Shown here piece by piece: positions 43,175 to 51,653 of a stretch of 64,000 bases of DNA. The stretch comes from Micromonospora phaseoli. GTDB taxonomy: Bacteria > Actinomycetota > Actinomycetes > Mycobacteriales > Micromonosporaceae. The notes under the pieces were generated by a model. It was not told where the DNA came from. It did not search any database and saw only the letters and a list, made by a program, of their open reading frames with translations. The translations under genes were made by a program, and so were the position numbers. Each line of letters begins with the position of its first letter. Within the stretch, counting starts at the first letter, position 1. The DNA is taken from contig NZ_FNYV01000005.1 in assembly GCF_900109115.1 (NCBI RefSeq), positions 67,509 through 131,508 on the forward strand, in the 5' to 3' direction.

Positions 43175-43333
43175 ATGGTCAAGAAGGTCCTCACCTGGGC
43201 CGGAATCGCATTCTTGATCTTCTTCGTCGCCTACCGGCCAAATTCTGCCGCGGACGTGTTCAAGTCGCTGGGTGGCGGCATCATGGACATCGCCCAAGGC
43301 TTCGGCGACTTCTTCACGTCACTGGTCGCCTAG
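43175..43333 (+). CDS. 52-residue membrane protein
   Basis: Small protein: basic start (VKKVLTW), one TM helix (about 7-22, AGIAFLIFFVAYRP) and an amphipathic C-terminal segment (DVFKSLGGGIMDIAQGFGDFFTSL). GAGAGGA precedes the ATG by 9 nt, and the frame ends 6 bp before the PH-domain gene, so the two form a translational unit. Conserved as a pair in actinobacteria as far as I recall; probably a membrane-partner peptide. Function unknown. Confidence 0.78.
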   Translation: MVKKVLTWAGIAFLIFFVAYRPNSAADVFKSLGGGIMDIAQGFGDFFTSLVA

Positions 43334-43339
43334 CCTCCG

Positions 43340-44215
43340 ATGGGAAGCCCCTCCGGCCCACCCTTCGATCCCGACGACCCGGACCGGGCACGCCGGGAAC
43401 GCGACACCGAACCGATCCCCCGGATCGATCCAGACGACGGTCCGGGCTACGGTACCGGCCCCCGTCTTTCCGACGGTCCGTCCTTCTCCGACGACGCCGG
43501 ATACGGCGACGGTCCGGCCTACGCCGGTGAGGCTCGGTCGGGGCGGGCCTGGGCGCGTGACCCGGAGGCCGGCTACCTGCCTCCGCAGATCTCCGAGGAG
43601 GAGCTTGCCGGGCTGCGTGCCGACGCGAGCGGTTCCGCACCCCGGCGGGTGCTGCCGCTGGAGGACGAGCCCAGCTCGCTGGTGGCCCGCTACCTGTTCC
43701 CCACCGAGCGCTACCGGGGCGAGTGGAAGCGGCACTGGATTCACCTCATCACCCCGGTCCTGATCGGGATCGCCGCCACGTTCGTGCTCGGCTATCTCTC
43801 CGGCTTCCTCGCCGGGCAGGATGTCGGCGCGCTCACCACGATCGCCGTCCTGCTCTGGTTCGGGGTGATGGGTTGGGTGGCGTGGCGGGTCGCCGACTGG
43901 TGGTATGACCGTTTCATCCTGACCAACAAGCGGGTCATGGTGGTCAACGGGATCATCACCCGGCGGGTCGCGATGATGCCGCTGGTCCGCGTCACCGACA
44001 TGAAGTACGAGCAGACGCCGGCCGGGCGCGCGCTCAACTACGGCACCTTCGTGTTGGAGTCCGCCGGTCAGGAACAGGCGCTGCGCGAGGTCAAGAACCT
44101 GCCCAACCCCAACGAGCTCTACCTGCGTGTCGTCGAGGAGATGTACGAGCCGCAGGCGGTCGAGGCACGGTTGGGCAAGGAGCAGGACGAGGCCAAGGCC
44201 GACGACGGAGCCTGA
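43340..44215 (+). CDS. bacterial PH-domain (bPH2) membrane protein
   Basis: 291 aa. Acidic disordered N-terminus (1-125), two TM helices (WIHLITPVLIGIAATFVLGYLSGFLAG and LTTIAVLLWFGVMGWVAWRVAD), then a bPH2 domain (about 190-265: WYDRFILTNKRVMVVNGIITRRVAMMPLVRVTDMKYEQT). These domains bind lipids or scaffold membrane complexes. A 52-residue membrane protein gene is 6 bp upstream. Confidence 0.87.
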   Translation: MGSPSGPPFDPDDPDRARRERDTEPIPRIDPDDGPGYGTGPRLSDGPSFSDDAGYGDGPAYAGEARSGRAWARDPEAGYLPPQISEEELAGLRADASGSAPRRVLPLEDEPSSLVARYLFPTERYRGEWKRHWIHLITPVLIGIAATFVLGYLSGFLAGQDVGALTTIAVLLWFGVMGWVAWRVADWWYDRFILTNKRVMVVNGIITRRVAMMPLVRVTDMKYEQTPAGRALNYGTFVLESAGQEQALREVKNLPNPNELYLRVVEEMYEPQAVEARLGKEQDEAKADDGA

Positions 44216-44326
44216 TAGAGCGGCTGAAACTTTTCGACCGATCATCGGCGATGTTGCGCACCTTCGTCCTCGACCCCCTGGTCCGCCTGTGGCAGGCTGC
44301 GGCAGGACCAGGCACGGAGGTGGCAG

Positions 44327-45106
44327 GTGGCCAGCAGCAACCCATTGGAAGAGGAGTTCCGTGACTTCGTCACGGCCCGTTCCGGGGCGCTGCTGCGGAC
44401 CGCCTATCTGCTCACCGGCGACTGGGGGACCGCCGAGGATCTGCTGCAGACCGCGCTGACCAAGACGTACCTGGCGTGGAAGCGCCTGGGTGGGATCGAG
44501 GCGCTTGAGCCGTACGCCCGCCGGGTCATGGTCAACACGTCGACGAGCTGGTGGCGGCGACGCTGGCATGGCGAGCGTCCGACCGCGGTCCTGCCCGAGC
44601 AGGCCGCCGTCGACGAGATCGAGCAGCGGCTGGATCGGGACGTGCTCTGGCGACACCTGCGGGCGCTGCCCGCTCGGCAGCGCGCGGTGCTGGTGCTGCG
44701 CTTCTACGAGGACATGTCGGAGGCGCAGACCGCCGCCCTGCTGGAGATCTCGCCCGGCACGGTCAAGAGCCAGACCTCCCGGGCGCTGGCCACGCTGCGC
44801 CGGCGGATCGGTGCGGAGGAGACCTTCGTGCCGGCCGCCCGCGCCACGTCCGGCCCGGGCCGGCCGGCCGACGTCCGGCCGGGCCGCGCTGTTCCCGACA
44901 AGGCACCGGTCGGTGGCCGACCCGCCGCTCCCGCGCCGCGCGGTACCGGCGGCCGTCGCGAGGCCGGAGCACCACCGCTGGCCGCGCCGCAGCCGGACGG
45001 TGCCCCGGCTGCGCCGCAGCCGGACGACGCCCGGACCGGGCCTCAGTCGGACAGTGCCCCGGCCGCGCCGCGGCCCGATGGTGCCCTGGTCGGAGAACGC
45101 CGGTGA
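44327..45106 (+). CDS. SigE-type ECF sigma factor with long C-terminal tail
   Basis: ECF sigma-70 factor (actinobacterial SigE-family, SIG E subgroup), 259 aa from GTG 44327 with CGGAGG upstream. Region 2 about 10-75 (RTAYLLTGDWGTAEDLLQTALTKTYLAWKR), region 4 about 105-155 (RQRAVLVLRFYEDMSEAQTAALLEISPGTVKSQTSRAL). Usual length is about 170 aa; here 85 further residues of APQPDGAPAAPQPDDA repeats follow. GTGA overlap with the next gene couples it to a TM protein that may act as its anti-sigma partner. Confidence 0.88.
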   Translation: MASSNPLEEEFRDFVTARSGALLRTAYLLTGDWGTAEDLLQTALTKTYLAWKRLGGIEALEPYARRVMVNTSTSWWRRRWHGERPTAVLPEQAAVDEIEQRLDRDVLWRHLRALPARQRAVLVLRFYEDMSEAQTAALLEISPGTVKSQTSRALATLRRRIGAEETFVPAARATSGPGRPADVRPGRAVPDKAPVGGRPAAPAPRGTGGRREAGAPPLAAPQPDGAPAAPQPDDARTGPQSDSAPAAPRPDGALVGERR

Positions 45107-46365
45107 GCGTCGTTTCCGGAGGTCGTGACAACCCGAGCGGTGTGCCGGGACGTTCATTGGACGTGCCGCAGAACCAGCTGGAAGATGCCGTTCGGGAGGA
45201 GTTGTCCCGGCGGGTGGCAGCTCCGCGCGCACTCACCGGCGATCCGGCGAGCGCGGTGATCGGGCGCGCCAACCGCATCCAACGTCGCCGCGCCGCAGCC
45301 GGGATGAGCCTGGCCGCGGTGGCGATCGTGCTGGTCAGTGCGGGCAGCATGCAACTGCGCGACGACCGGCCACCGACGGGCGGGTCGGTGGCCATCGGCG
45401 AGCCGGACCCACCGCCGGCCGTCACCCGGACCATCCCGCCGCCCGGGCCGAACACCATGACCCCGTTCGCCGAGGTCGACGTGGTGCTGGGCGAGATGAT
45501 CGTCACCGCGCAGGGTCGGATGGTGCCGCTGCTCGGCACCGGCGACGTGGAGCGCGCGCATCGCCTCACCGACGGCCGTGGCTGGTTGGCCGTCGGTGCG
45601 CCGACCATCGCCGGGCGTGCCCTCTGGTCGGTGCGTCCGGACGGCACGGCACAGGTGCTGCTGGCCGGCGCCGACGAGATCATCCTGGATCCGGAGGGCC
45701 GGCGGGTCGCCTGGAAACAGGGGACCGTGCTGGCCGCCGCCGGGATCGTCAACGGCGAACTGGCCGACACCGTACGCGCCGAAGCGCCGGCCGAGGCGGT
45801 GCCGCAGCGCTTCGTCGACGACACCGTGCTGGTGCGGCTGGCGCCGGACCGCCCTGGGCACGTGTTGTGGGGCCTGAAACCCGGCCCACTCGATCAGGGC
45901 ACCGACCGGGTCAGCACCCAGGTCTTCGATGCGCTGCCCGACGGGCGTCTGGTCGGCGAGGTAGCCGTGCCCGCCGGCCGGCCGGCCTGCCTGACCCTGC
46001 TCGACCCGGCACAGGGTCTCGCCCCGGCCGGACCGGACTGCGGGCCGGAAGTGGATGGCGACGGCCGTGGCTCGGTGTCACCGGACGGGCGTTGGCTGCT
46101 GGTCAACGGGCGATCCGGAGACCAGGAGTCGGCACTGCTGGTGGATCTGACGCGGCTCGACCGCTCCGCCGAGGCCCAGCCGGCCGGGCCCGCGATGACC
46201 GGCACCGTGGTCTGGAGCGCACCGGGTACGGCCTACTACGCCGACGCCGCCGGGGACCTGGTCCGGGTGGCCGTCGATCCGCTACGCACCAGTCGACCCG
46301 CCACCCCGGTCACCCTTGCGGGGCTCCCGTCCGGTGAGCTGCCGGTGGTGGTCAGCGGTGGCTGA
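45103..46365 (+). CDS. TM protein with beta-propeller-like domain, coupled to ECF sigma
   Basis: 420 aa from GTG 45103, overlapping the sigma factor stop by 4 bp. A cytoplasmic N-terminus (1-65) has a helical region (NQLEDAVREELSRRVAAPRAL) that could hold the sigma factor, a TM helix follows (about 67-85, AAAGMSLAAVAIVLVSAGS), then an extracytoplasmic repeat domain with WSVRPDGTAQVLLAGADEIILDPEGRRVAW and VSPDGRWLLVNGR, resembling TolB/WD40 blades. This layout suits an anti-sigma or sensor protein, an inference without a canonical ZAS zinc motif. Confidence 0.75.
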   Translation: MSVVSGGRDNPSGVPGRSLDVPQNQLEDAVREELSRRVAAPRALTGDPASAVIGRANRIQRRRAAAGMSLAAVAIVLVSAGSMQLRDDRPPTGGSVAIGEPDPPPAVTRTIPPPGPNTMTPFAEVDVVLGEMIVTAQGRMVPLLGTGDVERAHRLTDGRGWLAVGAPTIAGRALWSVRPDGTAQVLLAGADEIILDPEGRRVAWKQGTVLAAAGIVNGELADTVRAEAPAEAVPQRFVDDTVLVRLAPDRPGHVLWGLKPGPLDQGTDRVSTQVFDALPDGRLVGEVAVPAGRPACLTLLDPAQGLAPAGPDCGPEVDGDGRGSVSPDGRWLLVNGRSGDQESALLVDLTRLDRSAEAQPAGPAMTGTVVWSAPGTAYYADAAGDLVRVAVDPLRTSRPATPVTLAGLPSGELPVVVSGG

Positions 46366-47218
46366 CCGGATCGACCTGCACACCCATTCCACCGCAAGCG
46401 ACGGCACGCTCAGCCCGGCCGGGCTGGTCCGCGCCGCCGCCGAGGCCGGCCTCGACGTGGTGGCCATCACCGACCACGACACCACCGACGGCTGGCAGCC
46501 GGCGCTGCGGGCGCTGCCGTCCGGGCTGCGCCTGGTCCGTGGGGCGGAGCTGTCCTGCCGGTGGTACGGCGAGCAGCCGCCGGTCCCGCTGCACCTGCTG
46601 GCGTACCTCTTCGATCCGGACGCGCCGGAGCTGGTCGCCGAGTTGGCCCGGGTGCGGGCCGCCCGGGTGGCCCGCGGCGAGCGGATCGTGGCGCTGCTGC
46701 GCGCCGACGGTATCGACGTGAGCTGGCCGGAGATCCTGGCCGGGGCGGCCGGTGGCACGGTGGGCCGGCCGCACATCGCGCAGGCGCTGATCCGGGCCGG
46801 CCTGGTCGCCACCACCTCCGAGGCGTTCGGGCCGGACTGGCTGGGGGACCGGTACCGGCTGCCCAAGGAGGACATCGACGTCTTCCACGCCGTCCGGCTG
46901 ATCCGGGCGGCCGGTGGGGTGCCCGTCTTCGCCCATCCCCGGGCCAGCCGGCGCGGCCGGATCGTGCCGGACGAGCTGATCGCCGAGCTGGCGACGGTCG
47001 GCCTGGTCGGTCTGGAGGCAGACCACGAGGACCACTCGCCCGCCGAGCGGGCACACGTACGCGGACTCGCCGCCGAGCTGGGGCTCCTGGTGACCGGCTC
47101 GTCGGACTTCCACGGCACTCACAAGACCGTCCAGCTGGGCGCGTTCACCACCGGCGTCGAGGCGTACGAGCGGATCGTCGCCGCCTCCTCCGGGGTGACC
47201 GGGGTCGCTTCGGGCTGA
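46358..47218 (+). CDS. PHP-domain phosphoesterase
   Basis: 286 aa from GTG 46358, overlapping the upstream gene by 8 bp. PHP metal motifs: DLHTHSTASDG (HxH), AITDHDTTDG, SCRWYG segment, and FHGTHK near the C-terminus (HxxH). This pattern matches the TrpH/YciV nucleoside 3',5'-bisphosphate phosphatase group, which degrades pAp and short RNA ends. Cytoplasmic. Operon with an ECF sigma factor and its TM partner is odd; the reason is not clear. Confidence 0.87.
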   Translation: MADRIDLHTHSTASDGTLSPAGLVRAAAEAGLDVVAITDHDTTDGWQPALRALPSGLRLVRGAELSCRWYGEQPPVPLHLLAYLFDPDAPELVAELARVRAARVARGERIVALLRADGIDVSWPEILAGAAGGTVGRPHIAQALIRAGLVATTSEAFGPDWLGDRYRLPKEDIDVFHAVRLIRAAGGVPVFAHPRASRRGRIVPDELIAELATVGLVGLEADHEDHSPAERAHVRGLAAELGLLVTGSSDFHGTHKTVQLGAFTTGVEAYERIVAASSGVTGVASG

Positions 47219-47246
47219 CCCGGGGTTCGGGCCCGCCGGCCGCCGC

Positions 47247-47252
47247 TACGGT
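47247..47252 (+). promoter_or_regulatory. -10 box of leaderless marC gene
   Basis: TACGGT ends 6 nt before GTG 47259. Confidence 0.4.
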
Positions 47253-47258
47253 GACCGG

Positions 47259-47870
47259 GTGGATCTCAAGCTCTTCGGCGAGGTCTTCGTGACCCTGTTG
47301 GTGATCGTCGACCCGCCGGGCATGATGCCGATCTTCCTCGCGCTGACCGGCCCGCTGCCGGCTCGGGAACGCCACCGGGCCGCCTGGCAGGCGGTCGCGC
47401 TGGCGCTCGGCGTCATCGTGGTCTTCGCGGTGGCGGGCCAGACGCTCCTCGCCTACCTGCACGTCGACCTGCCGGCGTTGCAAGCGGCGGGAGGGTTGCT
47501 GCTGATCCTGGTCGCGTTGGAGCTGCTGACCGGCAAGGCCGACGACCCGACCAAGCAGGCCACCGCCAACATCGCCCTGGTTCCGCTGGGTACGCCGCTG
47601 CTGGCCGGGCCCGGCGCGATCGTGGCGACGATGCTCTTCGTCCAGCAGGCCGACCGGACGGTCGACTACACCGCCATCGCCGCCGCGATCGTTGCGGTGA
47701 TGCTGACGGTCTGGATCGTGCTGCGCTTCTCCGGCGGGATCGTGAAGGTCCTGCGGCCGGGCGGGATCGAGGTGCTCACCCGGATCGCCGGCCTGCTGTT
47801 GGCCGCGATCGCCGTGCAGCTCATCGCGGACGCGATCGCCGCGTTCGTCGTGCAGTACAGCGGCGGCTGA
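47259..47870 (+). CDS. MarC-family membrane protein
   Basis: 203-aa membrane protein with six TM helices, starting FGEVFVTLLVIVDPPGMMPIFLALTG (the MarC hallmark DPxGxxPxF) and repeated at LVPLGTPLLAGPGAIVATMLF. Family members have no proven function; the name comes from a locus once linked to antibiotic resistance. Normal length. Confidence 0.88.
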   Translation: MDLKLFGEVFVTLLVIVDPPGMMPIFLALTGPLPARERHRAAWQAVALALGVIVVFAVAGQTLLAYLHVDLPALQAAGGLLLILVALELLTGKADDPTKQATANIALVPLGTPLLAGPGAIVATMLFVQQADRTVDYTAIAAAIVAVMLTVWIVLRFSGGIVKVLRPGGIEVLTRIAGLLLAAIAVQLIADAIAAFVVQYSGG

Positions 47871-47915
47871 CCCGGGTTGGTGGGTCTGTCGGGGGTGGAT
47901 GGCAGGATCGCAGTT

Positions 47916-48851
47916 GTGCGACGAGCCTCCCCAGCCGGACGACCCGCCGCCGGTGGCCGCCCGCCCCGGCCCCGCGACGCGCAGCCCGAGCAGCTCGGTT
48001 TCGAGGGCATGCCGGAGCGGCTCTTCGTCTGCACCCCGAGCAAACTGGGTGCCTACGAGGACTGCCCCCGGCGCTACCGCTACTCCTACGTCGACCGGCC
48101 GGCACCGCCGAAGGGGCCACCGTGGGCGCACAACTCGCTCGGCGCCAGCGTGCACACCGCCCTGAAGAACTGGTTCGCACTGCCCGCCGACCGGCGGCGG
48201 CCGGAGGTGCTGCCGACGCTGCTCAAGGGCGTCTGGGTTCGGGACGGCTACCGCGACGACGAGCAGGAGCGCGACGCCTACCGTCGGGCGCTTGCCTGGC
48301 TGGAGGCTTACGTCGGCGGGCTGGATCCCACCGACGAGCCGGTCGGGGTGGAGCGGGTGGTGGCGGTGAAGACGGGGGTGCTGGCGTTCAACGGCCGCAC
48401 CGACCGGATCGACTCGCGACCCGGCCCGCACGGCCCGGAGCTGGTCATCGTCGACTACAAGACCGGCCGCACCGGGCTGGATGGCGACGACGCGAGAGGC
48501 TCGCAGGCGTTGGCGCTCTACGCGTACGCGGCCGAGCGGGTGTTCCGCCGGCCGTGCCGCCGGGTCGAGCTGCACCACCTGCCCAGCGGCACGATCGCCG
48601 GGCACGAGCACACCGTCGAGTCGTTGGCGCGGCAGGTGACCCGGGCCGAGGCGGCCGCCCGCGACATCATGGCCGCCGAACGGTCGGTCGCCGAAGGCGG
48701 TGACGCGGACGACGCCTTCCCGACCGCAGCCGGGCCGCGCTGCGCCTGGTGCGACTTTCGGCGCCACTGTCCGGCGGGCTCAGCGATGCCAGGCAAGGAG
48801 CCGTGGGCCGCGGTAGAGCGCTTCGCCGGGCCGCCCGCAGCGCAGGACTGA
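47916..48851 (+). CDS. RecB-family PD-(D/E)XK nuclease with Fe-S cysteines
   Basis: 311 aa from GTG 47916; ATG 48009 is a shorter alternative. The core LVIVDYKTGRTG is the nuclease motif (D-x-K), with an upstream Glu in the GVERVVAVK segment and His in ASVHTALKNWF. The four cysteines of a 4Fe-4S cluster are CP (start of CPRRYRYSYVDR) and CAWCDFRRHC at the C-terminus, the AddB/Cas4/RecB-exonuclease arrangement. It is probably an exonuclease in DNA repair; no CRISPR array is present. A CAGGAT box 7 nt upstream suits the leaderless pattern. Confidence 0.85.
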   Translation: MRRASPAGRPAAGGRPPRPRDAQPEQLGFEGMPERLFVCTPSKLGAYEDCPRRYRYSYVDRPAPPKGPPWAHNSLGASVHTALKNWFALPADRRRPEVLPTLLKGVWVRDGYRDDEQERDAYRRALAWLEAYVGGLDPTDEPVGVERVVAVKTGVLAFNGRTDRIDSRPGPHGPELVIVDYKTGRTGLDGDDARGSQALALYAYAAERVFRRPCRRVELHHLPSGTIAGHEHTVESLARQVTRAEAAARDIMAAERSVAEGGDADDAFPTAAGPRCAWCDFRRHCPAGSAMPGKEPWAAVERFAGPPAAQD

Positions 48852-48867
48852 CGCCAGCCGGTAGTGC

Positions 48868-49722
48868 TCAGCCGGTCTCGGTCAGCTGGGCGGCCCGTTC
48901 CTTGGCGGTGCGCTGCATCGGGCCTTCCCGCCAGTCGCGGGGCAGCGCGGTGAGGGCGAGCCGGAGCGCGCGTACCGTCACGTCCGCCGACAGGGCGGTG
49001 GTCGGCAGACCCAACCCACCGTAGAGCCGCCGGGCCCACGCCGGCAGCAGTGCGAACGCGGTCGCGGCGACCCCCAGGTACGCCCACCGGGGTGGCCCGA
49101 GGTTGAGCCCGACCCGGGCGGGCAGGTTGAGCTTCCAGGGCAGCGGCGGGACGCTCAGGAACAGGGCGGTCTCGGCGGCCTCCCGGGTCATCCGCAGCTC
49201 AGGCCGGGTCAACCGGTAGTACTCGGCCACCTCGTCGGCGGTGCCGGGCACCGTCTCCGGGTCCAGCCCGACCAGGGCGGCTGCGCGGCGCTGTTCGGTG
49301 TAGTAGCGGTCCACCTCGGCGGCATCCAGTCGTACGCCGGCCCGGCGGGCGGTGTCGAGGAACGACTCCACCTCGGTGACGTGCACCCAGCGCAGCAGGT
49401 CGGGTTCGTCGATCCGGAACCGCTCGCCGGTGGCCTTGTCGACCGCGGTCATCCGGGCGTGCCGCCGGCGCAGCCGAAGCCCGGCCTGCTCCGCCTCGGC
49501 GGTGGTGCCGTAGACGGTGGTCCCCACGTAGTCGGCGGTGCGGATCAGCCGGCCCCAGGCGTCGTGGCGGTAGTTGCTGTTCTGGGCCACCCCGGCCATC
49601 GCCCGTGGGTGCAGCGCCTGAAGGTAGAGAGAGCGCAGTCCGGCGACGAAGAGGATGGGCTCCTCGTGCAGCTTCCAGGTGACCGAACCTGGGCCGAACA
49701 GGCCGACGTCGACGGTTTCCAC
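48868..49722 (-). CDS. MpaB-family (DUF2236) oxygenase
   Basis: 284 aa from GTG 49722. LHEEPILFVAGLRSLYLQALHPRAMAGVAQNSNYRHDAWGRLIRTADYVGTTVYGT contains the conserved His of the heme-binding latex-clearing/MpaB family, with LRWVHVTEVESFLDTARRAG following. Relatives are heme b oxygenases (Lcp) or MpaB protease-like proteins. The last segment is TM-like (WAYLGVAATAFALLPAWARRL). Substrate unknown. Confidence 0.85.
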   Translation of the reverse strand: METVDVGLFGPGSVTWKLHEEPILFVAGLRSLYLQALHPRAMAGVAQNSNYRHDAWGRLIRTADYVGTTVYGTTAEAEQAGLRLRRRHARMTAVDKATGERFRIDEPDLLRWVHVTEVESFLDTARRAGVRLDAAEVDRYYTEQRRAAALVGLDPETVPGTADEVAEYYRLTRPELRMTREAAETALFLSVPPLPWKLNLPARVGLNLGPPRWAYLGVAATAFALLPAWARRLYGGLGLPTTALSADVTVRALRLALTALPRDWREGPMQRTAKERAAQLTETG

Positions 49723-49762
49723 TGGTCAAGCGTGCCACGCCCGGCCAGGTCCGGCCCGATGA

Positions 49763-50191
49763 TCAGTTGTCGGCGCTACGACGGGCCTGGCAGGAGGGGC
49801 ACCGGCCCCAGAAGGTCACTTCCGCCTCGTCGATCTGGAAACCGTGGGCTGTGTCCGGATCGAGACAGGGGGCGCTGCCGACGGTGCAGTCGATGTCCGC
49901 GATCTCGCCGCAGCCCCGGCACACCACGTGGTGGTGATTGTCGTCGACCCGGGCCTCGTAGCGGGCGGGGCTTCCGGCCGGCTCGATCCGGCGGGACAGC
50001 CCGGCCCGGGAGAGCGCGCCCAGCACGTCGTAGACCGCCTGGGTGGAGACGGAGTCGAGCCGCTCCCGTACCCGTCGGGTGATCTCGTCGACCTCCAGGT
50101 GGCCGCCCTCGGCCAGCACGTCGAGCACGGCGAGGCGCGGTCGGGTGACCCGCAGGCCCCTCGACCGGAGCAGGTCCGCACGGCTGGACAT
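49763..50191 (-). CDS. Fur-family metalloregulator
   Basis: 142-aa Fur/PerR-type repressor from ATG 50191. Winged helix in the first 85 residues (TRPRLAVLDVLAEGGHLEVDEITRRVRE, STQAVYDVLGALSRAGL), metal site in RVDDNHHHVVCRGCGEIADIDC and structural zinc Cys pairs (CRGCG, CPSC). Fur-type proteins next to catalase genes are usual in actinomycetes; none is here, so it is an orphan whose target cannot be read. It starts 9 bp after a CGCC-rich leader. Confidence 0.88.
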   Translation of the reverse strand: MSSRADLLRSRGLRVTRPRLAVLDVLAEGGHLEVDEITRRVRERLDSVSTQAVYDVLGALSRAGLSRRIEPAGSPARYEARVDDNHHHVVCRGCGEIADIDCTVGSAPCLDPDTAHGFQIDEAEVTFWGRCPSCQARRSADN

Positions 50192-50388
50192 GCGTCAATG
50201 ACAGCATGGTCGCCCTGGCGCGACAACCAACGACCGGGAATCGGTGACGGCGGCCACGGCCGGGCCGACCCGCGGGCACCCCGCTGAACCCGGGCGGTCG
50301 CCGATGCGTGTGATGAAACGGGTCCTGGGCTGATCAACCAGCGGCCCGTACGCTGACATCCCGCGATCATCCAACCCCGGAGGTGCCG

Positions 50389-50874
50389 ATGTTCGAGAAG
50401 GTGCTGGGCCTGCCCGTGCACGTGTTGGTCGTGCACGCGGTCGTCGTGTTCGTGCCGCTGCTGGTGCTGCTCGCCCTCGCGTACATCGCGTTGCCCCGGT
50501 TCCGGTCCCGGCTGGACTGGGCGGTGGCCATCCTGGCGGTGGTGGCGCCGATCACGGCGTTTGTTGCCACCCAGTCCGGCGATGCGCTTCAGGCGCGGCA
50601 GATCGCGCGGGGTTTCTCCGGTGAGATCCTGGACAAGATCAACGACCATGGCTCGTACGGCGAGATGCTGTTCGCGCTCACGCTGGGGCTGGCCCTGGCG
50701 GTGATCCTGCTGCTGGTGGCGACCAGCGGGCACCCGCGGGCGCCGAAGCTACCGCGTTGGGTGCCTCCGGTGCTGTCGGTCGTGGTGGTGGGGCTGGGTG
50801 TCGCCGCTCTGATCTACGTCTGGCTCACCGGTCACTCCGGCAGCGAGATGGTCTGGGGCAACACCTTCGAGTAG
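50389..50874 (+). CDS. DUF2231 membrane protein
   Basis: 161-aa membrane protein with four TM helices: VHVLVVHAVVVFVPLLVLLALAYIALP, AVAILAVVAPITAFVATQSGDALQ, MLFALTLGLALAVILLLVATS, VLSVVVVGLGVAALIYVWLTGHSGSEMVW. The pattern HxLVVH and GHSGS with His matches DUF2231, related to heme-binding membrane proteins. CCCCGGAGG precedes ATG 50389; TACGCT (50349-50354) is a likely -10. Function unknown. Confidence 0.87.
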   Translation: MFEKVLGLPVHVLVVHAVVVFVPLLVLLALAYIALPRFRSRLDWAVAILAVVAPITAFVATQSGDALQARQIARGFSGEILDKINDHGSYGEMLFALTLGLALAVILLLVATSGHPRAPKLPRWVPPVLSVVVVGLGVAALIYVWLTGHSGSEMVWGNTFE

Positions 50875-50924
50875 GCCACGCCCCGCCGACGGGCCGGGTG
50901 CCCGCCGGCGGGTCGGGTGCCGGC

Positions 50925-51338
50925 TCAGAAGAGCGCCCGGACGCAGAGCAGACAGCCAAGGACCAGCAGGACGGCACCGGCGACCGCGCCGATGGCCCAG
51001 GTCACCCGCTGCGCCCGCTGCTCCCGCGCGTCCAGCGCCCCCATGTCCTGGTGGGGCAGGTGGCGAGGCGGCGCCGCCTGTAGATGCACCGGTGGCCGCC
51101 AACCTGCCGGCGGCGCGGTGGTCGGCGGCGGTCCGTTGTACCCACCCGGGCCGGTCGGCCTCGGCCCGGGCGGCTGGCTGGGCGTGGCGAGTGGGCTCGG
51201 CGCGGGCGCCGGGCTGGGCGTGGCGAGTGGGCTCGGCGCGGGTTGGTGATCCGCCGGGGTGCTCGACGTGGAACCGTCGCCGCTTTCGGGCCGGCGCCAC
51301 GGATCGTCGGAGGCCGGGCCGGGGCGGGGGGTCGTCAC
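50925..51338 (-). CDS. Pro-rich single-TM protein with internal repeat
   Basis: 137 aa from GTG 51338. Residues 1-70 are disordered and rich in Pro/Ser/Ala with two copies of SPLATPS from a 31-bp DNA repeat; residues 80-110 are basic; a C-terminal TM (VTWAIGAVAGAVLLVLGCLLC) ends RALF. A C-terminal anchor with a long Pro-rich cytoplasmic arm suggests a scaffold. No known family. Confidence 0.65.
   Translation of the reverse strand: MTTPRPGPASDDPWRRPESGDGSTSSTPADHQPAPSPLATPSPAPAPSPLATPSQPPGPRPTGPGGYNGPPPTTAPPAGWRPPVHLQAAPPRHLPHQDMGALDAREQRAQRVTWAIGAVAGAVLLVLGCLLCVRALF
51176..51242. repeat. 31-bp direct repeat inside a coding region
   Basis: Two identical 31-bp copies at 51176-51206 and 51212-51242 (period 36), in the reading frame of the gene at 50925; they encode the repeated Pro-rich segment. 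Copy number may vary between strains. Confidence 0.8.
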
Positions 51339-51511
51339 GCCGTCCGACGCTACCAACGACCCCCGCTGCCGCGCGTCAGGCCGCGCCGCGCGGGACACGT
51401 CCGCGCCGCGCGGAACGTGCTCCCCACGCTGATCCCGACCGCGACCGGTGAGCTGCCGGCGAGTTCCCGGAGGCCCCGGCGAGGCTCCCGGGAAGTCTCC
51501 ATGTTCCTCAT

Positions 51512-51559
51512 CGCCGTGATTTCACACCGAAGTAAATATTTCAGGGTGACATCACGGCG
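51512..51559. promoter_or_regulatory. 48-bp quasi-palindrome with AT-rich centre
   Basis: Outer arms CGCCGTGAT (51512-51520) and ATCACGGCG (51551-51559) match perfectly; inner positions give 19 of 24 possible pairs, around a core GAAGTAAATATTTC. It lies between divergent genes, about 95 bp upstream of the gene at 51654. The AT-rich core is striking in this GC-rich DNA. It is a candidate operator or extended site for a dimer or tetramer. Confidence 0.55.
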
Positions 51560-51639
51560 GCGAGAAGTGCTGCCTCGGCCGGTCGACACCGGGGATACCG
51601 CACCAATCTCAGTCGCCTGTCCCGGTGTTGCGGCTGCGT

Positions 51640-51645
51640 TACCCT
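51640..51645 (+). promoter_or_regulatory. -10 box of leaderless small acidic protein gene
   Basis: TACCCT ends 8 nt before GTG 51654. Confidence 0.4.
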
Positions 51646-51653
51646 TGCCGATC

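Noticed and set aside
43319..45232. 637-aa minus-strand open frame opposite the PH-domain and sigma-factor genes
   Set aside because: Spans several real genes on the other strand and has shadow-type composition.
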